Assembly: GCA_947591115.1 (NCBI GenBank)
Contig: CANQCX010000032.1
Location: 1-13,938, forward strand
DNA from: an uncultured Lachnospiraceae bacterium
GTDB lineage: Bacteria; Bacillota; Clostridia; Lachnospirales; Lachnospiraceae
Reading direction: 5' to 3'
DNA: 13,938 bases
Part shown: piece by piece, positions 1 through 8,095 of the stretch
How positions within the stretch are numbered: the first letter of the stretch is position 1
Layout: each line of letters starts with the position of its first letter
The notes under the pieces: generated by a model
What the model saw: the letters and a program-made list of their open reading frames with translations, nothing else
Told to the model about the DNA's origin: nothing
Databases searched by the model: none
Program-made: the position numbers and the translations under genes

Positions 1-927
1 TTTGACAAATTCGTTTTTTCCTCCGGAATTGACATATGCATCATATCCATGTCCGGAATCGGTATAAGTAAATTTCCGCTTTTCGGAAGCCGTAATCTTC
101 TTTCCCCGTTCTGACATATTGTTCAGATCCCATATCGAAGCCGACTGTGATACCGTATTATTTTCTTCATCTACCAGCGACACTCCATTTCCCCATGCAC
201 ATGTTTTTGCGCATTGCTGAAAGGTAAAATCCATATCAATATTAAGAAGTTGGATTACGGATACTTTATAAGTAACAACAAGCAGGATTTCTGATGTCTG
301 CCCATATGGCATCAAAGTTGTTCCGTTAAAATTCAGGCCTCCCATTCCATTGACAACACGACAGTTTTTTAAAAAACGATCCGGATCATCATCTACAGAA
401 GCTTTTAGATTCTTTTTCATAAATCCTTTTGCCATAACTGATGCAAGCAGACTTTTTCCTTCTTCTCCCAGTTCTTCACCAGCCAATTTTCCCATTCCAA
501 TAATGAAGCCTTTCGGATCACTGGCTAACGCATCGGCATATCCGTCTGCGATCGTTCCCAGATTGCTCGCAGAATCCCATGCATGATCAAAATTTACCGT
601 CAGGGAATCCATATCCGTACTTTCCTGCAGTTTTCCCATACTGTCCATAAATCCGCCAAGACCTTTTATTGTGTTTTCCGCCATTTCCCTTGATTCCGCA
701 GTATCGTTGTGCAAATCAGACTGATAACGATCCACATCCAATTTGTAATACAGATAACAATACTGTGACATTTCTTTTGCCGCTGCATTTAATGCAACGC
801 TTATTTTAGACTGGATATAGCAGATATCCAGCAGGGTAAGCAGGGTAAATATTGCAAATACATATGCGGTCAGCGAAATAGTCGCCTCTACAATAATTGC
901 TCCTCTTTCTTCTTTTCGTATCTCCAC
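1..927 (-). CDS. Second TadE-like minor pilin / pseudopilin, GTG start, 3' end outside window
   Basis: This frame runs 309 codons from a GTG at 925-927 to the left edge without a stop, so the C-terminus is missing. An in-frame TGA lies two codons before the GTG. An AGAGGA ribosome binding site at 936-941 sits 8 nt upstream, which supports the GTG start. The N-terminus is a short charged segment (MEIRKEERG) followed by AIIVE and a hydrophobic stretch to about residue 31. That is the class III signal plan, with predicted cleavage after Gly9 and Glu at mature position 5. This fits the TadE-like family of minor pilins, processed by a prepilin peptidase and held in the membrane by the hydrophobic helix. 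The rest is a mostly hydrophilic extracellular domain of unknown role with the sparse cysteines C33, C53 and others. It follows the DUF5702 gene by 30 nt and is the last visible gene of the tad operon. The N-terminal assignment is firm; the specific role is inferred. Confidence 0.82.
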   Translation of the reverse strand, partial: MEIRKEERGAIIVEATISLTAYVFAIFTLLTLLDICYIQSKISVALNAAAKEMSQYCYLYYKLDVDRYQSDLHNDTAESREMAENTIKGLGGFMDSMGKLQESTDMDSLTVNFDHAWDSASNLGTIADGYADALASDPKGFIIGMGKLAGEELGEEGKSLLASVMAKGFMKKNLKASVDDDPDRFLKNCRVVNGMGGLNFNGTTLMPYGQTSEILLVVTYKVSVIQLLNIDMDFTFQQCAKTCAWGNGVSLVDEENNTVSQSASIWDLNNMSERGKKITASEKRKFTYTDSGHGYDAYVNSGGKNEFVK

Positions 928-935
928 AGCTCATT

Positions 936-941
936 TCCTCT
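936..941 (-). promoter_or_regulatory. Ribosome binding site deciding the GTG start at 927
   Basis: The minus strand reads AGAGGA, then 8 nt, then GTG. An ATG at 932-934 lies inside that spacer, but its frame gives a peptide with no pilin features, while the GTG frame encodes a class III signal peptide. Confidence 0.65.
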
Positions 942-957
942 TTTTTGTATTCCGATT

Positions 958-3900
958 CTAATATCCACGCACCGTACGGATCTGATAAGTACACCAGTCG
1001 CCTTTTTTGTCAGATTCATCCACATAATCACTAAAAATTGGCAGCGAAATCATAATCGGATTTACGCGAAGCGTTGCTTCCAGCTGAAAATAAGTTTTCG
1101 CATTGGACAGACTGTAATTATCCTTTCCGGTAATCACGCGCATATTCTGCTGGATCAGATCCGCCATGCGTTTACACATATCCTCTGATTTTCCGCTTTG
1201 CATTCCAAGACAGATAAAAAGAGTCAGATAATCACTGTAAAAAATACCGCTGTCATTATTCGTAAAACTTGAAAGTTCCGTAAGTTTGTTTACTACTACA
1301 GAAAATCCGCCTTTTCCATCTTCTTCCTGAAGGCTGTACTGCCAGTCGTCTGCTGTTTTATAGATTTCCACCGGAAATCCGGCTTCCAGACGGTTCAGAT
1401 CCCGAACCGTTTCCAGCGCGGTCAAAAGTGCCAGAAGCACGATCTTAATTACCGGAACCGGAATGATTCCCGACGTTGCCGCAGACAGTGCAGTCGAAGC
1501 CGCATCAATTGCCTTCCCAGTCGTTGTATTAATACCCCAGAACCTCTGGAAAGCGGAAATATAATTCAATGCATAGCGGACTGCAAAAATATCCTTATAG
1601 GCCTCCTGTACGTTTTCTTTATTGGATTTGCCATAAAGAATATATTCCAATTCACATCCATAAGCCGCATTCCCCGATGGAGAAATCATCTTGTTCGTCA
1701 GGCTTTTATTATAAGCATCTTTGAAATCCGTACTCATCCATGTAGATTCTGTATCTGCATTTCCGTTTCGTTCTGTATAAAGTCCTGCATAATTACTCTG
1801 ATTTAAGTCCTTTATTTTATCAACCGAACCGTCGTTTTCCTTATAATATTTCTTCAAAAGCTGATAACGGCCTTCGTTCTCATAGGTTGCATAGCTGAAC
1901 ATCTCCCTCATATAAATGCTTAAATAAAGATTATCGCGGATGCTTGCAAGATTTCCGTCCGCCAGACGGGTAACAAGATCCACAATTCCTCCGATGCCGT
2001 CTCCAAGAGAAAATGGGTCGCCTCCTGCGGAAACTGCCTGTTCGATCTCAGATGCTGTCTTTCCGTAAGCATTAACTACTGCGCTGCTTTTTTCATAACG
2101 TCCGGTCAATGCATTTTCTTCTGCGTTTTTTGCCTTATCCTCCGCGCCTTTTTTCTGGCTTTTTCCGCCTTTGACATCATCGTCGTTTGCATTTTTAAAT
2201 TTTTGATGCATATATTGATATAATTGCGGAATACATACTCTTCCTGTCTCAGGATTTAATTCCGCAGAATAATTTTCTTCCGTATGCAGGGTAACAACAG
2301 GAGTCTTCTCAGAAGCATCCGGATAAAACAGCGTATCAAACGTACTGTCCGCATAGCTGCTGATTCCCGAATTATCTGTAGGAATATCATTGACAGAAAC
2401 TGCAGAACCCGCTTTATTCTTAAAAGTATTGAAATTTTTTATATCCGTCAGTTTCTTTCCGTTCCATTTCATCGAATCAATCACATCAATGATTTCCTGA
2501 AACTGCGAACGGATATTTCCCAGACGCGTCTGCATTTCCTGTACTGATTCGCTGTTAATTTCTGCGTATGCTTCTTCATCAATTTTCTGAATTTCCGCCC
2601 TGTCTTCCTCCCCCATACTAGTATCCGTATCATTCGCCGTATTCTTCCATACAGCGTATTTGTTATGATATTCAGAAGCCAGCGTACTTAATTTGGAAAG
2701 GGACGGAACGCCCCATTTTCCATTGATTGCATGATCCAGAATATCTACGTTGTCTTTTAGTTCTTTTTTAATTCCTGATAATGTCTCCGCAATTTCCGCC
2801 AGCTGTGCATCAATCGTATTTCCATTCGATAACCGCAGCGTAGAAGAAGAAATATTATTGATGTTATTGGCGGAAATTGTTTCCAGACGGTTTACCATCG
2901 TCAAATACGAATCGCCCGTAACGGAAACGCCCGACGTTAAATATTTACGCTGATAATTTTCTATGGTTGTTTTATATTCTGAATAATCCGCATCATATCC
3001 GTCCGGTACGCCGTCTTCTCTTTCCGCTTCATTCATGGCATTCATTTTTGAATAAGTTTTCAGCATTTTCTCTCCGGCTTTTTTCAGTTCTTTGATATCA
3101 CTGCTTCCGGAAGACGGGTTGATTGCCTGATTCAGCTTTACCCAATACTGAATATCATTCGTATCACTTCCATAGGAAATCGCCCCGCCGTCTGTTACAA
3201 CTTCATCTTTTGCCTTTTCAAATTCTTCAATGGCATCTTCTGCATCTTCCAGAATATCCGCCAACTTGCTGCTGCTGACGGAAGAATAATCATAATCGTC
3301 CTCATAGGCATCCAACGCGATTACCGGCCGGTAAAATACGCTGAGTCCCTGCGTATTGTAAAGATTACTAATCATCAGGCGGTAAATTTCCTGATACATC
3401 TTACGGGCATTTTCCAATGATTGGATATTTCCCTGCATCTGCTCGTTTGTGATTCCCTTTGACGTATATTCATCATACAAATACCGGTATGAATCATAAG
3501 CTTTTTCCAGAAGTTCCCCTTCTTTTTCAAAATAATCTTCTTTTGCATCGACAAGCGGTTTGTTTTCGTCGCTTTCTTTTAAATCTCTCAGTCCATGATC
3601 ACTGGTAAGGCGCTCGATCAGTTCTTCTGTGACGGTAATCGGCGCGCGGTATTTCATAAATTCTACGACCTGACGTTTCAACATGGTTGAATTTGCCAGA
3701 TTGGCATTCTCTACTGCCGAAATCTTGACATCTTCCTCCTGCTTGACCGGCAGCAAATCATAGATCGTATCATTGCCTAGAAGCTGCGACCATTGATCGC
3801 TGACCAGAATAATTTCCTCATCCGACAATCCCTGCGAGGAAAGCGTGCGGAGAAAAAATTTCGATGATATCTGATAAAATTCGTCGATATTCTGGCAGGA

Positions 3901-4101
3901 CACTACCATGCCATACCATTCATTTAAATCTCTGTCATAATTTGTCATCAGCGTATTCAATGCCAGATCGCTTGACGAATACGCCATAGATTTTGATAGC
4001 TTTACCCGTCCATAATCCACAAAAATACTGGTAACAAGCATACATGGCACCAATATAATTACTAGGAATACGGAAACCGCGCCCCTTGTATTCTGTATCA
4101 T
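958..4101 (-). CDS. Giant DUF5702 / TadG-like surface protein of the Tad locus
   Basis: The protein has 1047 residues when started at the ATG at 4099-4101. It begins MIQNTRGAVSVF followed by a hydrophobic helix to about residue 27, then DYGRVKLSKSMAYSSSDLALNTLMTNYDRDL. This matches the N-terminal signature I associate with DUF5702 proteins of clostridial Tad loci, and resembles TadF/TadG, where the Gly-Ala-Val-Ser start echoes a prepilin but lacks Glu at +5. The middle is very long, hydrophilic and rich in Glu, Lys, Asn and Ser, with probable coiled-coil stretches. A second hydrophobic segment lies near residues 875-900 (PVPVIKIVLLALLTALETV), so the large middle may be looped outside with both ends at the membrane. 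It lies between two TadE-like genes. An upstream in-frame ATG at 4164 would overlap the tadE-like gene and has no comparable ribosome binding site. A role as pilus tip, adhesin or assembly scaffold is inference. Confidence 0.85.
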   Translation of the reverse strand: MIQNTRGAVSVFLVIILVPCMLVTSIFVDYGRVKLSKSMAYSSSDLALNTLMTNYDRDLNEWYGMVVSCQNIDEFYQISSKFFLRTLSSQGLSDEEIILVSDQWSQLLGNDTIYDLLPVKQEEDVKISAVENANLANSTMLKRQVVEFMKYRAPITVTEELIERLTSDHGLRDLKESDENKPLVDAKEDYFEKEGELLEKAYDSYRYLYDEYTSKGITNEQMQGNIQSLENARKMYQEIYRLMISNLYNTQGLSVFYRPVIALDAYEDDYDYSSVSSSKLADILEDAEDAIEEFEKAKDEVVTDGGAISYGSDTNDIQYWVKLNQAINPSSGSSDIKELKKAGEKMLKTYSKMNAMNEAEREDGVPDGYDADYSEYKTTIENYQRKYLTSGVSVTGDSYLTMVNRLETISANNINNISSSTLRLSNGNTIDAQLAEIAETLSGIKKELKDNVDILDHAINGKWGVPSLSKLSTLASEYHNKYAVWKNTANDTDTSMGEEDRAEIQKIDEEAYAEINSESVQEMQTRLGNIRSQFQEIIDVIDSMKWNGKKLTDIKNFNTFKNKAGSAVSVNDIPTDNSGISSYADSTFDTLFYPDASEKTPVVTLHTEENYSAELNPETGRVCIPQLYQYMHQKFKNANDDDVKGGKSQKKGAEDKAKNAEENALTGRYEKSSAVVNAYGKTASEIEQAVSAGGDPFSLGDGIGGIVDLVTRLADGNLASIRDNLYLSIYMREMFSYATYENEGRYQLLKKYYKENDGSVDKIKDLNQSNYAGLYTERNGNADTESTWMSTDFKDAYNKSLTNKMISPSGNAAYGCELEYILYGKSNKENVQEAYKDIFAVRYALNYISAFQRFWGINTTTGKAIDAASTALSAATSGIIPVPVIKIVLLALLTALETVRDLNRLEAGFPVEIYKTADDWQYSLQEEDGKGGFSVVVNKLTELSSFTNNDSGIFYSDYLTLFICLGMQSGKSEDMCKRMADLIQQNMRVITGKDNYSLSNAKTYFQLEATLRVNPIMISLPIFSDYVDESDKKGDWCTYQIRTVRGY

Positions 4102-4108
4102 ACTGCTT

Positions 4109-4114
4109 CCTCCT
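4109..4114 (-). promoter_or_regulatory. Strong ribosome binding site for the DUF5702 gene
   Basis: A full AGGAGG lies 7 nt before the ATG at 4101. It decides against the longer in-frame start at 4164, which would add 21 mostly charged residues before the signal-like segment. Confidence 0.8.
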
Positions 4115-4132
4115 GCCGCTTTTTCATTCTTT

Positions 4133-4780
4133 TTAATTTCGGAACCATTCCTTTGCTTTTTCAACCGCCTGCTGGATGCGCTCCATAGCTCCGGTTCGTT
4201 CCATATAATCCTCTACCATATCCACATTCCGGATAAATTCCGGCGCATTCGTAACCGGCATGTCCGAATGTGCATTACAGGACATGGAAATTAATTCCGA
4301 CGTTCCTAACAGCTGCACCGGAATGACGACTTTATATGACACATCTACGGAAAAAGTCGAATAGATAAACGCATTATGAAATTCCGGTGTGCTGATAACT
4401 ACCGACGTGGGTTTCATATTAGAAAACAATCCCGAATCCAGAGATCGGATCTCCTGATTCAGTTTTGTCTGAATATCCGCTTCAATTTCGTCCATCCCAC
4501 CGACCATAAAACGGTACGGACGGATCTTGTCTGTATTGTATGCTGGGATTTTTCCCTGCTGCATATCATAAAGGAACGGGTCGGCGCAGTATGCCGCCCC
4601 CTCAATGGTCAGCCGTTCGACAATGGATTCGATCCGGCATTTCTGCAAGTATGCGTTTCCCGCATACATCATAAAAATAATGATCAGAAACATGGTTGGA
4701 AAAACGATGGATGCTTCCACAACAAGCATTCCGTCTTCTCTTTTCAGTTGTTTTGTCATGTCTGCATCCATCCTTTTCAT
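4133..4780 (-). CDS. tadE: TadE-like minor pilin
   Basis: The 215-residue protein has the N-terminus KREDG, MLVVEASIVFPTMF and a hydrophobic helix to about residue 40. This is a class III prepilin signal with cleavage predicted after Gly17 and Glu at mature position 5. The length and the single N-terminal helix fit TadE-like minor pilins, which are exported and processed with the Flp pilin and help pilus assembly. The C-terminal 170 residues are soluble, end in an amphipathic helix (MERIQQAVEKAKEWF) and are not otherwise recognisable. Three in-frame starts are possible, at 4780, 4771 and 4759. An AGTAGG abuts the first, which is too close, so 4771 or 4759 may be the true start; all three keep the prepilin motif. 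It follows the flp-like gene by 24 nt and precedes the DUF5702 gene by 31 nt. Confidence 0.86.
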   Translation of the reverse strand: MKRMDADMTKQLKREDGMLVVEASIVFPTMFLIIIFMMYAGNAYLQKCRIESIVERLTIEGAAYCADPFLYDMQQGKIPAYNTDKIRPYRFMVGGMDEIEADIQTKLNQEIRSLDSGLFSNMKPTSVVISTPEFHNAFIYSTFSVDVSYKVVIPVQLLGTSELISMSCNAHSDMPVTNAPEFIRNVDMVEDYMERTGAMERIQQAVEKAKEWFRN

Positions 4781-4804
4781 CCTACTTAAATCAGTGCAAT
4801 TATT

Positions 4805-5032
4805 TTATTTTGGGGCATTATTTGGATCTATTACCTTATCTGCATTGCCCTGTATGGCTTCAAATAAGTGTTCAATTACACCTGCTGCCTGTTTTCTAAA
4901 TACCAGCGCAAGCGCCACCGCAATCCCAATCAGTACCACGATGGAAACCACATTAACGTCACCCTCCTCGTCGGTAAACCATGCCCAGAGGGTATTTTTT
5001 ACCCTTAAATACGTCCTGTCAAACACATTCAT
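4805..5032 (-). CDS. flp: Flp1-like type IVb pilin, probable major pilus subunit
   Basis: The product has 75 residues: a basic, aromatic leader (MNVFDRTYLRVKNTLWAWF), an acidic DEEG, then a hydrophobic helix at about residues 29-45 ending VFRKQ, and a short tail. Size, position after tadC and the leader-Gly-helix plan fit the clostridial Flp1-like pilins (Pfam Flp1_like, from memory). Cleavage is predicted after Gly24, giving a mature peptide of about 51 residues. The residue at mature position 5 is Val29 rather than the usual Glu, and the segment reads G-DVNVV-SIVVLIG. Glu5 normally matters for subunit packing and processing, so this is odd. A good AGGAG lies 9 nt before the ATG. It is the only gene in the operon preceded by a gap longer than 50 nt. 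If it is not the main subunit, another Flp-like gene may lie outside the window. Confidence 0.82.
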   Translation of the reverse strand: MNVFDRTYLRVKNTLWAWFTDEEGDVNVVSIVVLIGIAVALALVFRKQAAGVIEHLFEAIQGNADKVIDPNNAPK

Positions 5033-5089
5033 ATCATTTTTCTCCTTTCTTTTGTGTCCTTTTTTATTGTGCTTTTATAAAAACAATGG

Positions 5090-5959
5090 TTATACGCCCA
5101 GATTTGTAAAAATCGGAACGATTACCATTATTAATATCCCTACAAACATCATCATCAGCGGGATCATCAGCTTGCTTGCCGCCTTCTCGCCCTGCCGGCG
5201 GACATTCTGCTTCTTTAAGTTCCAGACTTCGCTGCTCTGTGCCCGAAGCATAACGGTCAGCTCGCTGTTTCCTTTTTCAATTCCCTGAATAATGGTAGAT
5301 GCAAATTTCTTAATCTCCGGAAGAATGCAGCGGTTTCCAAAACGGAAAATAGCTTCCGTTTCCGAAATGCCGTTATTCATTTCCTCAACCACTTTCTGCA
5401 TTTCAAGATAAATGGTGCTTTCTCCGGTATACGCCACTTTCTCCCACGCCTCTTTCATAATCATTCCGGCATTGGTCAAAAGTGCAAGCTTGGATACGAC
5501 ATTGGAAAAATCACGCATCATTTCCTCCGAACGAGCCAGAATTTTCTGGCTGGTCGCTGTCCCATAATAGTAATAAGCTGTTCCGGCAAACAGCAGAAAA
5601 ACAAATGTCATTGCCACAGTATCTGCAATGCCATACAAGGCAAACGCCAATACTGCAAGCGTAAACGCCATCGTAATCTTTTGTGCATAAATTACGCGCA
5701 GATAATAGTCTGCATATTTTTCTCCGTAAAGCACGCTGATCTCTTTACGCAGCTTCCGGTCATTTTTCGACTTGTACTGGTAATGCAGCAGATTGACCGC
5801 CGCATATCCGACAAAATAAATTTCTTTCAGCGGATACTCCTTTTCTTCCAGTACATCAAACAATCCGGCGTCCTTTTTCCCGATCAGAAACAAAAGGATC
5901 CAGATCACAAGCAGTACGGCTCCAATTGCAAACAAAACATAGTCCAATATTGAAAACAT
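5090..5959 (-). CDS. tadC: TadC-like inner-membrane platform protein
   Basis: This 289-residue protein belongs to the T2SF/GspF fold family. It has hydrophobic helices at about residues 5-26, 94-110, 113-131 and 264-286. A cytoplasmic T2SSF-like helical domain lies between about 148 and 260 (RSEEMMRDFSNVVSKLALLTNAGM, then PEIKKFASTIIQGIEKGNSEL). TadC pairs with TadB to form the membrane platform on which the TadA ATPase drives pilin extraction. The ATG is 12 nt beyond the tadB stop, and an AGGAG overlaps that stop codon, so the two are likely translationally coupled. Calling TadC rather than TadB rests on its position as the second T2SF gene and on its closer match to the TadC end motif (LMIPLMMMFVGILIMVIVPIF). 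Confidence 0.92.
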   Translation of the reverse strand: MFSILDYVLFAIGAVLLVIWILLFLIGKKDAGLFDVLEEKEYPLKEIYFVGYAAVNLLHYQYKSKNDRKLRKEISVLYGEKYADYYLRVIYAQKITMAFTLAVLAFALYGIADTVAMTFVFLLFAGTAYYYYGTATSQKILARSEEMMRDFSNVVSKLALLTNAGMIMKEAWEKVAYTGESTIYLEMQKVVEEMNNGISETEAIFRFGNRCILPEIKKFASTIIQGIEKGNSELTVMLRAQSSEVWNLKKQNVRRQGEKAASKLMIPLMMMFVGILIMVIVPIFTNLGV

Positions 5960-5971
5960 CTTATTTTTCTC

Positions 5972-6835
5972 CTAAACCTTGATCTCCAGAATTTTTCTTC
6001 CGACAAAATAAGAAGCAGCAAACAAAACAATGGCAATCGTCGTTGAAGCAATTCCGGTCGGCGTTACAAAATTTTCCGCGAAATCCGGTCCCATCATCTT
6101 AATCACACCAATCAAAGCAATCGGCATGACGATCATGATATTTTGTTCGGTCTTATTGGATGTTACAATGGTTTCGATTTCTTCATTGATTTCCATTTTA
6201 TCGTTTAAGATCGTATAAGTCGTCCGTATGGTATCTTTAATGTTTCCGCCTTTCCGGTAACAGATCTGAAACACATTGGCAAAGCTGACAATGTCTTCGT
6301 TTCCGCTTCTTAGTCCGAAATCTTCCAGAATATCTTCAATATCAATGTTATTTGCCATACCGGAAAGAATAATTTCCAGTTCCTTGACAATATAGGCATC
6401 TTCTTCATACTGGATCTTTAAATCCTCATATGCACTCCGGAAAGAATCCATGACGTTTTTTCCGGCACCGAGCGAAGTACTGAGTGCCTCTAACATATCC
6501 CGAAACTGCGTGTTCAGCTTAGATTTCTGTTTTTTAATGATCTGTTCCGTCCGGATTGGAAGAAACAGCTTTCCGGCAATCAGACCGACAATCGTCGAAA
6601 TCGTAATATTCAGGACGTAGGTAAGCATCGTCGGCTGTCCGTATTCGTCTTTTCCGATTCCCCCGTAAAACAAATATCCGACCGCTGCTCCAACCGCAAA
6701 TGCAAGCAGAAAATACAGAATTTTTTCCCACAGACTCATATAATAAACCTTGTAATTATAGGTCTGCATATTTGTTGCAGACTGATAATACTGCGGTTCC
6801 AGTATCGTTTTTTCTTTTTTCTTAAAAATTCCCAT
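5972..6835 (-). CDS. tadB: TadB-like inner-membrane platform protein
   Basis: This 287-residue T2SF-family protein starts with a basic cytoplasmic tail (MGIFKKKEK). Hydrophobic helices lie at about residues 38-58 and 71-92, followed by a cytoplasmic T2SSF domain at about 108-230 (FRDMLEALSTSLGAGKNVMDSF and IVSFANVFQICYRKGGNIKD), then helices at about 231-247 and 262-278. It sits directly after tadA and before tadC, the usual tadABC order. The pair is thought to couple ATP hydrolysis by TadA to pilin movement. AGGAGAGG just before the ATG is a good ribosome binding site, and the gap to the tadA stop is 9 nt. Confidence 0.93.
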   Translation of the reverse strand: MGIFKKKEKTILEPQYYQSATNMQTYNYKVYYMSLWEKILYFLLAFAVGAAVGYLFYGGIGKDEYGQPTMLTYVLNITISTIVGLIAGKLFLPIRTEQIIKKQKSKLNTQFRDMLEALSTSLGAGKNVMDSFRSAYEDLKIQYEEDAYIVKELEIILSGMANNIDIEDILEDFGLRSGNEDIVSFANVFQICYRKGGNIKDTIRTTYTILNDKMEINEEIETIVTSNKTEQNIMIVMPIALIGVIKMMGPDFAENFVTPTGIASTTIAIVLFAASYFVGRKILEIKV

Positions 6836-6844
6836 TTTCCTCTC

Positions 6845-8083
6845 CTAGATCTCTGTCCATATTCCCGACAGTTTCAGTTTAAAATCATGCACCATCTTAT
6901 TCTTTGTGCGCACCAGCTTTCCGGACACCTTTTCGAGCGTACTGTTTTCATCCTCTTCAAAAACATACAGCGGATTCAACAGGATCTGCCCGTTTTCATA
7001 CCCTGCCACTTCCGTAATTTCCATAGTCTTTCTGGTCTTATCGCGAAGACGGGACAAATGGATGATAATATCAATGGCCGAAGCAATCTGCTGCCGGATT
7101 GCTTCTAACGGCATTCCGGACGTTCCCTGCAGCACCATTGTTTCCAGACGGCTCAGCATATCGTGAGGCGAATTTGCATGACCGGTAGACAGCGAACCGT
7201 CATGTCCGGTATTCATCGCCTGAAGCATATCCAGCGCTTCGCCGCCCCGGACCTCTCCTACGACAATGCGCTCCGGACGCATTCTAAGCGAAGACTTGAT
7301 CAGATCGCGGATCGTAATTTCTCCTGCACCGGAAGCGTTTGCATTACGTGTTTCCAGACTGACCAGATTATCCAGTCCGACAATCTGCAGTTCCGCCGAA
7401 TCCTCTATGGTAATGATCCGTTCGTCTTTCGGAATATAATTGGATAGCGCATTCAGAAAGGTCGTCTTTCCGGAACCGGTTCCCCCGCAGATAAAAATGT
7501 TGTATTTTGCCCTTACCAAAAGCTCGAGTTTATCCGCAATATCCTGTGTCAAAGAACCATACTCAATCAGTTTTTCGATTGTCATCGGCTCTTTTGAAAA
7601 TTTACGGATCGTAATGGTGGGGCCGCACAATGCAATCGGCGGAAGCACTACATTAACACGCGAACCGTTCGGAAGCCTCGTATCGCAGATTGGATTTGCC
7701 TGATTGACTTCTCTTCCTGCCATTCCGACAATCCTCTGAATGATGTCCTCCAGACGTTTCTGATCCTCAAACTGCTTGTCCAGACGGGAAAGCCTCCCGT
7801 TTTTCTCAATAAAAATATTTTGCGGTCCGTTGATCATGACTTCTGTAATGGTTTCATCGCTGATAATCGAATCCAAAAGGCCGAAGCCGCGGATGGAGCT
7901 GTAAACCTGCTGGACAATGGAAATCCTTTGTTCAATGGAGCAATACTGCCCGCTCAGTTTCTGCGCCGTAATTTCTTCAACGCGTTCTTCCAGCTCCTCA
8001 TCGCTCAGAGAGCTTAACGGAAGATTTTCACCCACATATGCTTTTATTTCCGCCACGATCTCCTGTTCTTTTTCAAATTGCAT
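6845..8083 (-). CDS. tadA: TadA/CpaF-type secretion ATPase, motor of the Tad pilus
   Basis: This 412-residue type II/IV secretion ATPase has an N-terminal domain at about residues 1-150 and a C-terminal RecA-like motor. Motifs seen are Walker A GGTGSGKT at 200-207, the Asp box ITIEDSAEL at 224-232, Walker B RIVVGEVRG at 272-280 and the His box TGHDGSLSTGH at 292-302. The segment ANPICDTRLPNGSRVNVVLPP at 129-149 is typical of the CpaF/TadA/VirB11 group. All catalytic motifs are intact. It should form a cytoplasmic hexamer powering pilin assembly through TadB/TadC. Two ATGs lie two codons apart (8089 and 8083). GGAGG abuts the first and is 6 nt from the second, so 8083 is preferred. The stop is followed 9 nt later by tadB. 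Confidence 0.97.
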   Translation of the reverse strand: MQFEKEQEIVAEIKAYVGENLPLSSLSDEELEERVEEITAQKLSGQYCSIEQRISIVQQVYSSIRGFGLLDSIISDETITEVMINGPQNIFIEKNGRLSRLDKQFEDQKRLEDIIQRIVGMAGREVNQANPICDTRLPNGSRVNVVLPPIALCGPTITIRKFSKEPMTIEKLIEYGSLTQDIADKLELLVRAKYNIFICGGTGSGKTTFLNALSNYIPKDERIITIEDSAELQIVGLDNLVSLETRNANASGAGEITIRDLIKSSLRMRPERIVVGEVRGGEALDMLQAMNTGHDGSLSTGHANSPHDMLSRLETMVLQGTSGMPLEAIRQQIASAIDIIIHLSRLRDKTRKTMEITEVAGYENGQILLNPLYVFEEDENSTLEKVSGKLVRTKNKMVHDFKLKLSGIWTEI

Positions 8084-8089
8084 AAACAT

Positions 8090-8094
8090 CCTCC
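8090..8094 (-). promoter_or_regulatory. Ribosome binding site deciding the tadA start
   Basis: GGAGG touches the ATG at 8089 with no spacer but is 6 nt from the ATG at 8083. This makes MQFEKEQ the likely N-terminus instead of MFMQFEKEQ. Confidence 0.7.
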
Positions 8095-8095
8095 A

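Noticed and set aside
800..850. Short tandem GCAGGGTAA repeat as a possible repeat element
   Set aside because: It is just two copies inside the hydrophobic helix coding region (Thr-Leu-Leu-Thr-Leu-Leu), explained by the protein sequence.
806..994. 62-codon minus-strand open frame starting at ATG 994
   Set aside because: It overlaps the end of the DUF5702 gene and the start of the TadE-like gene in another frame, and its translation has no pilin or other features.
4376..5288. Plus-strand open frames over the TadE-like, Flp and tadC genes
   Set aside because: They lie opposite clear minus-strand tad genes, have Phe/Ser-rich low-complexity translations and no ribosome binding sites.
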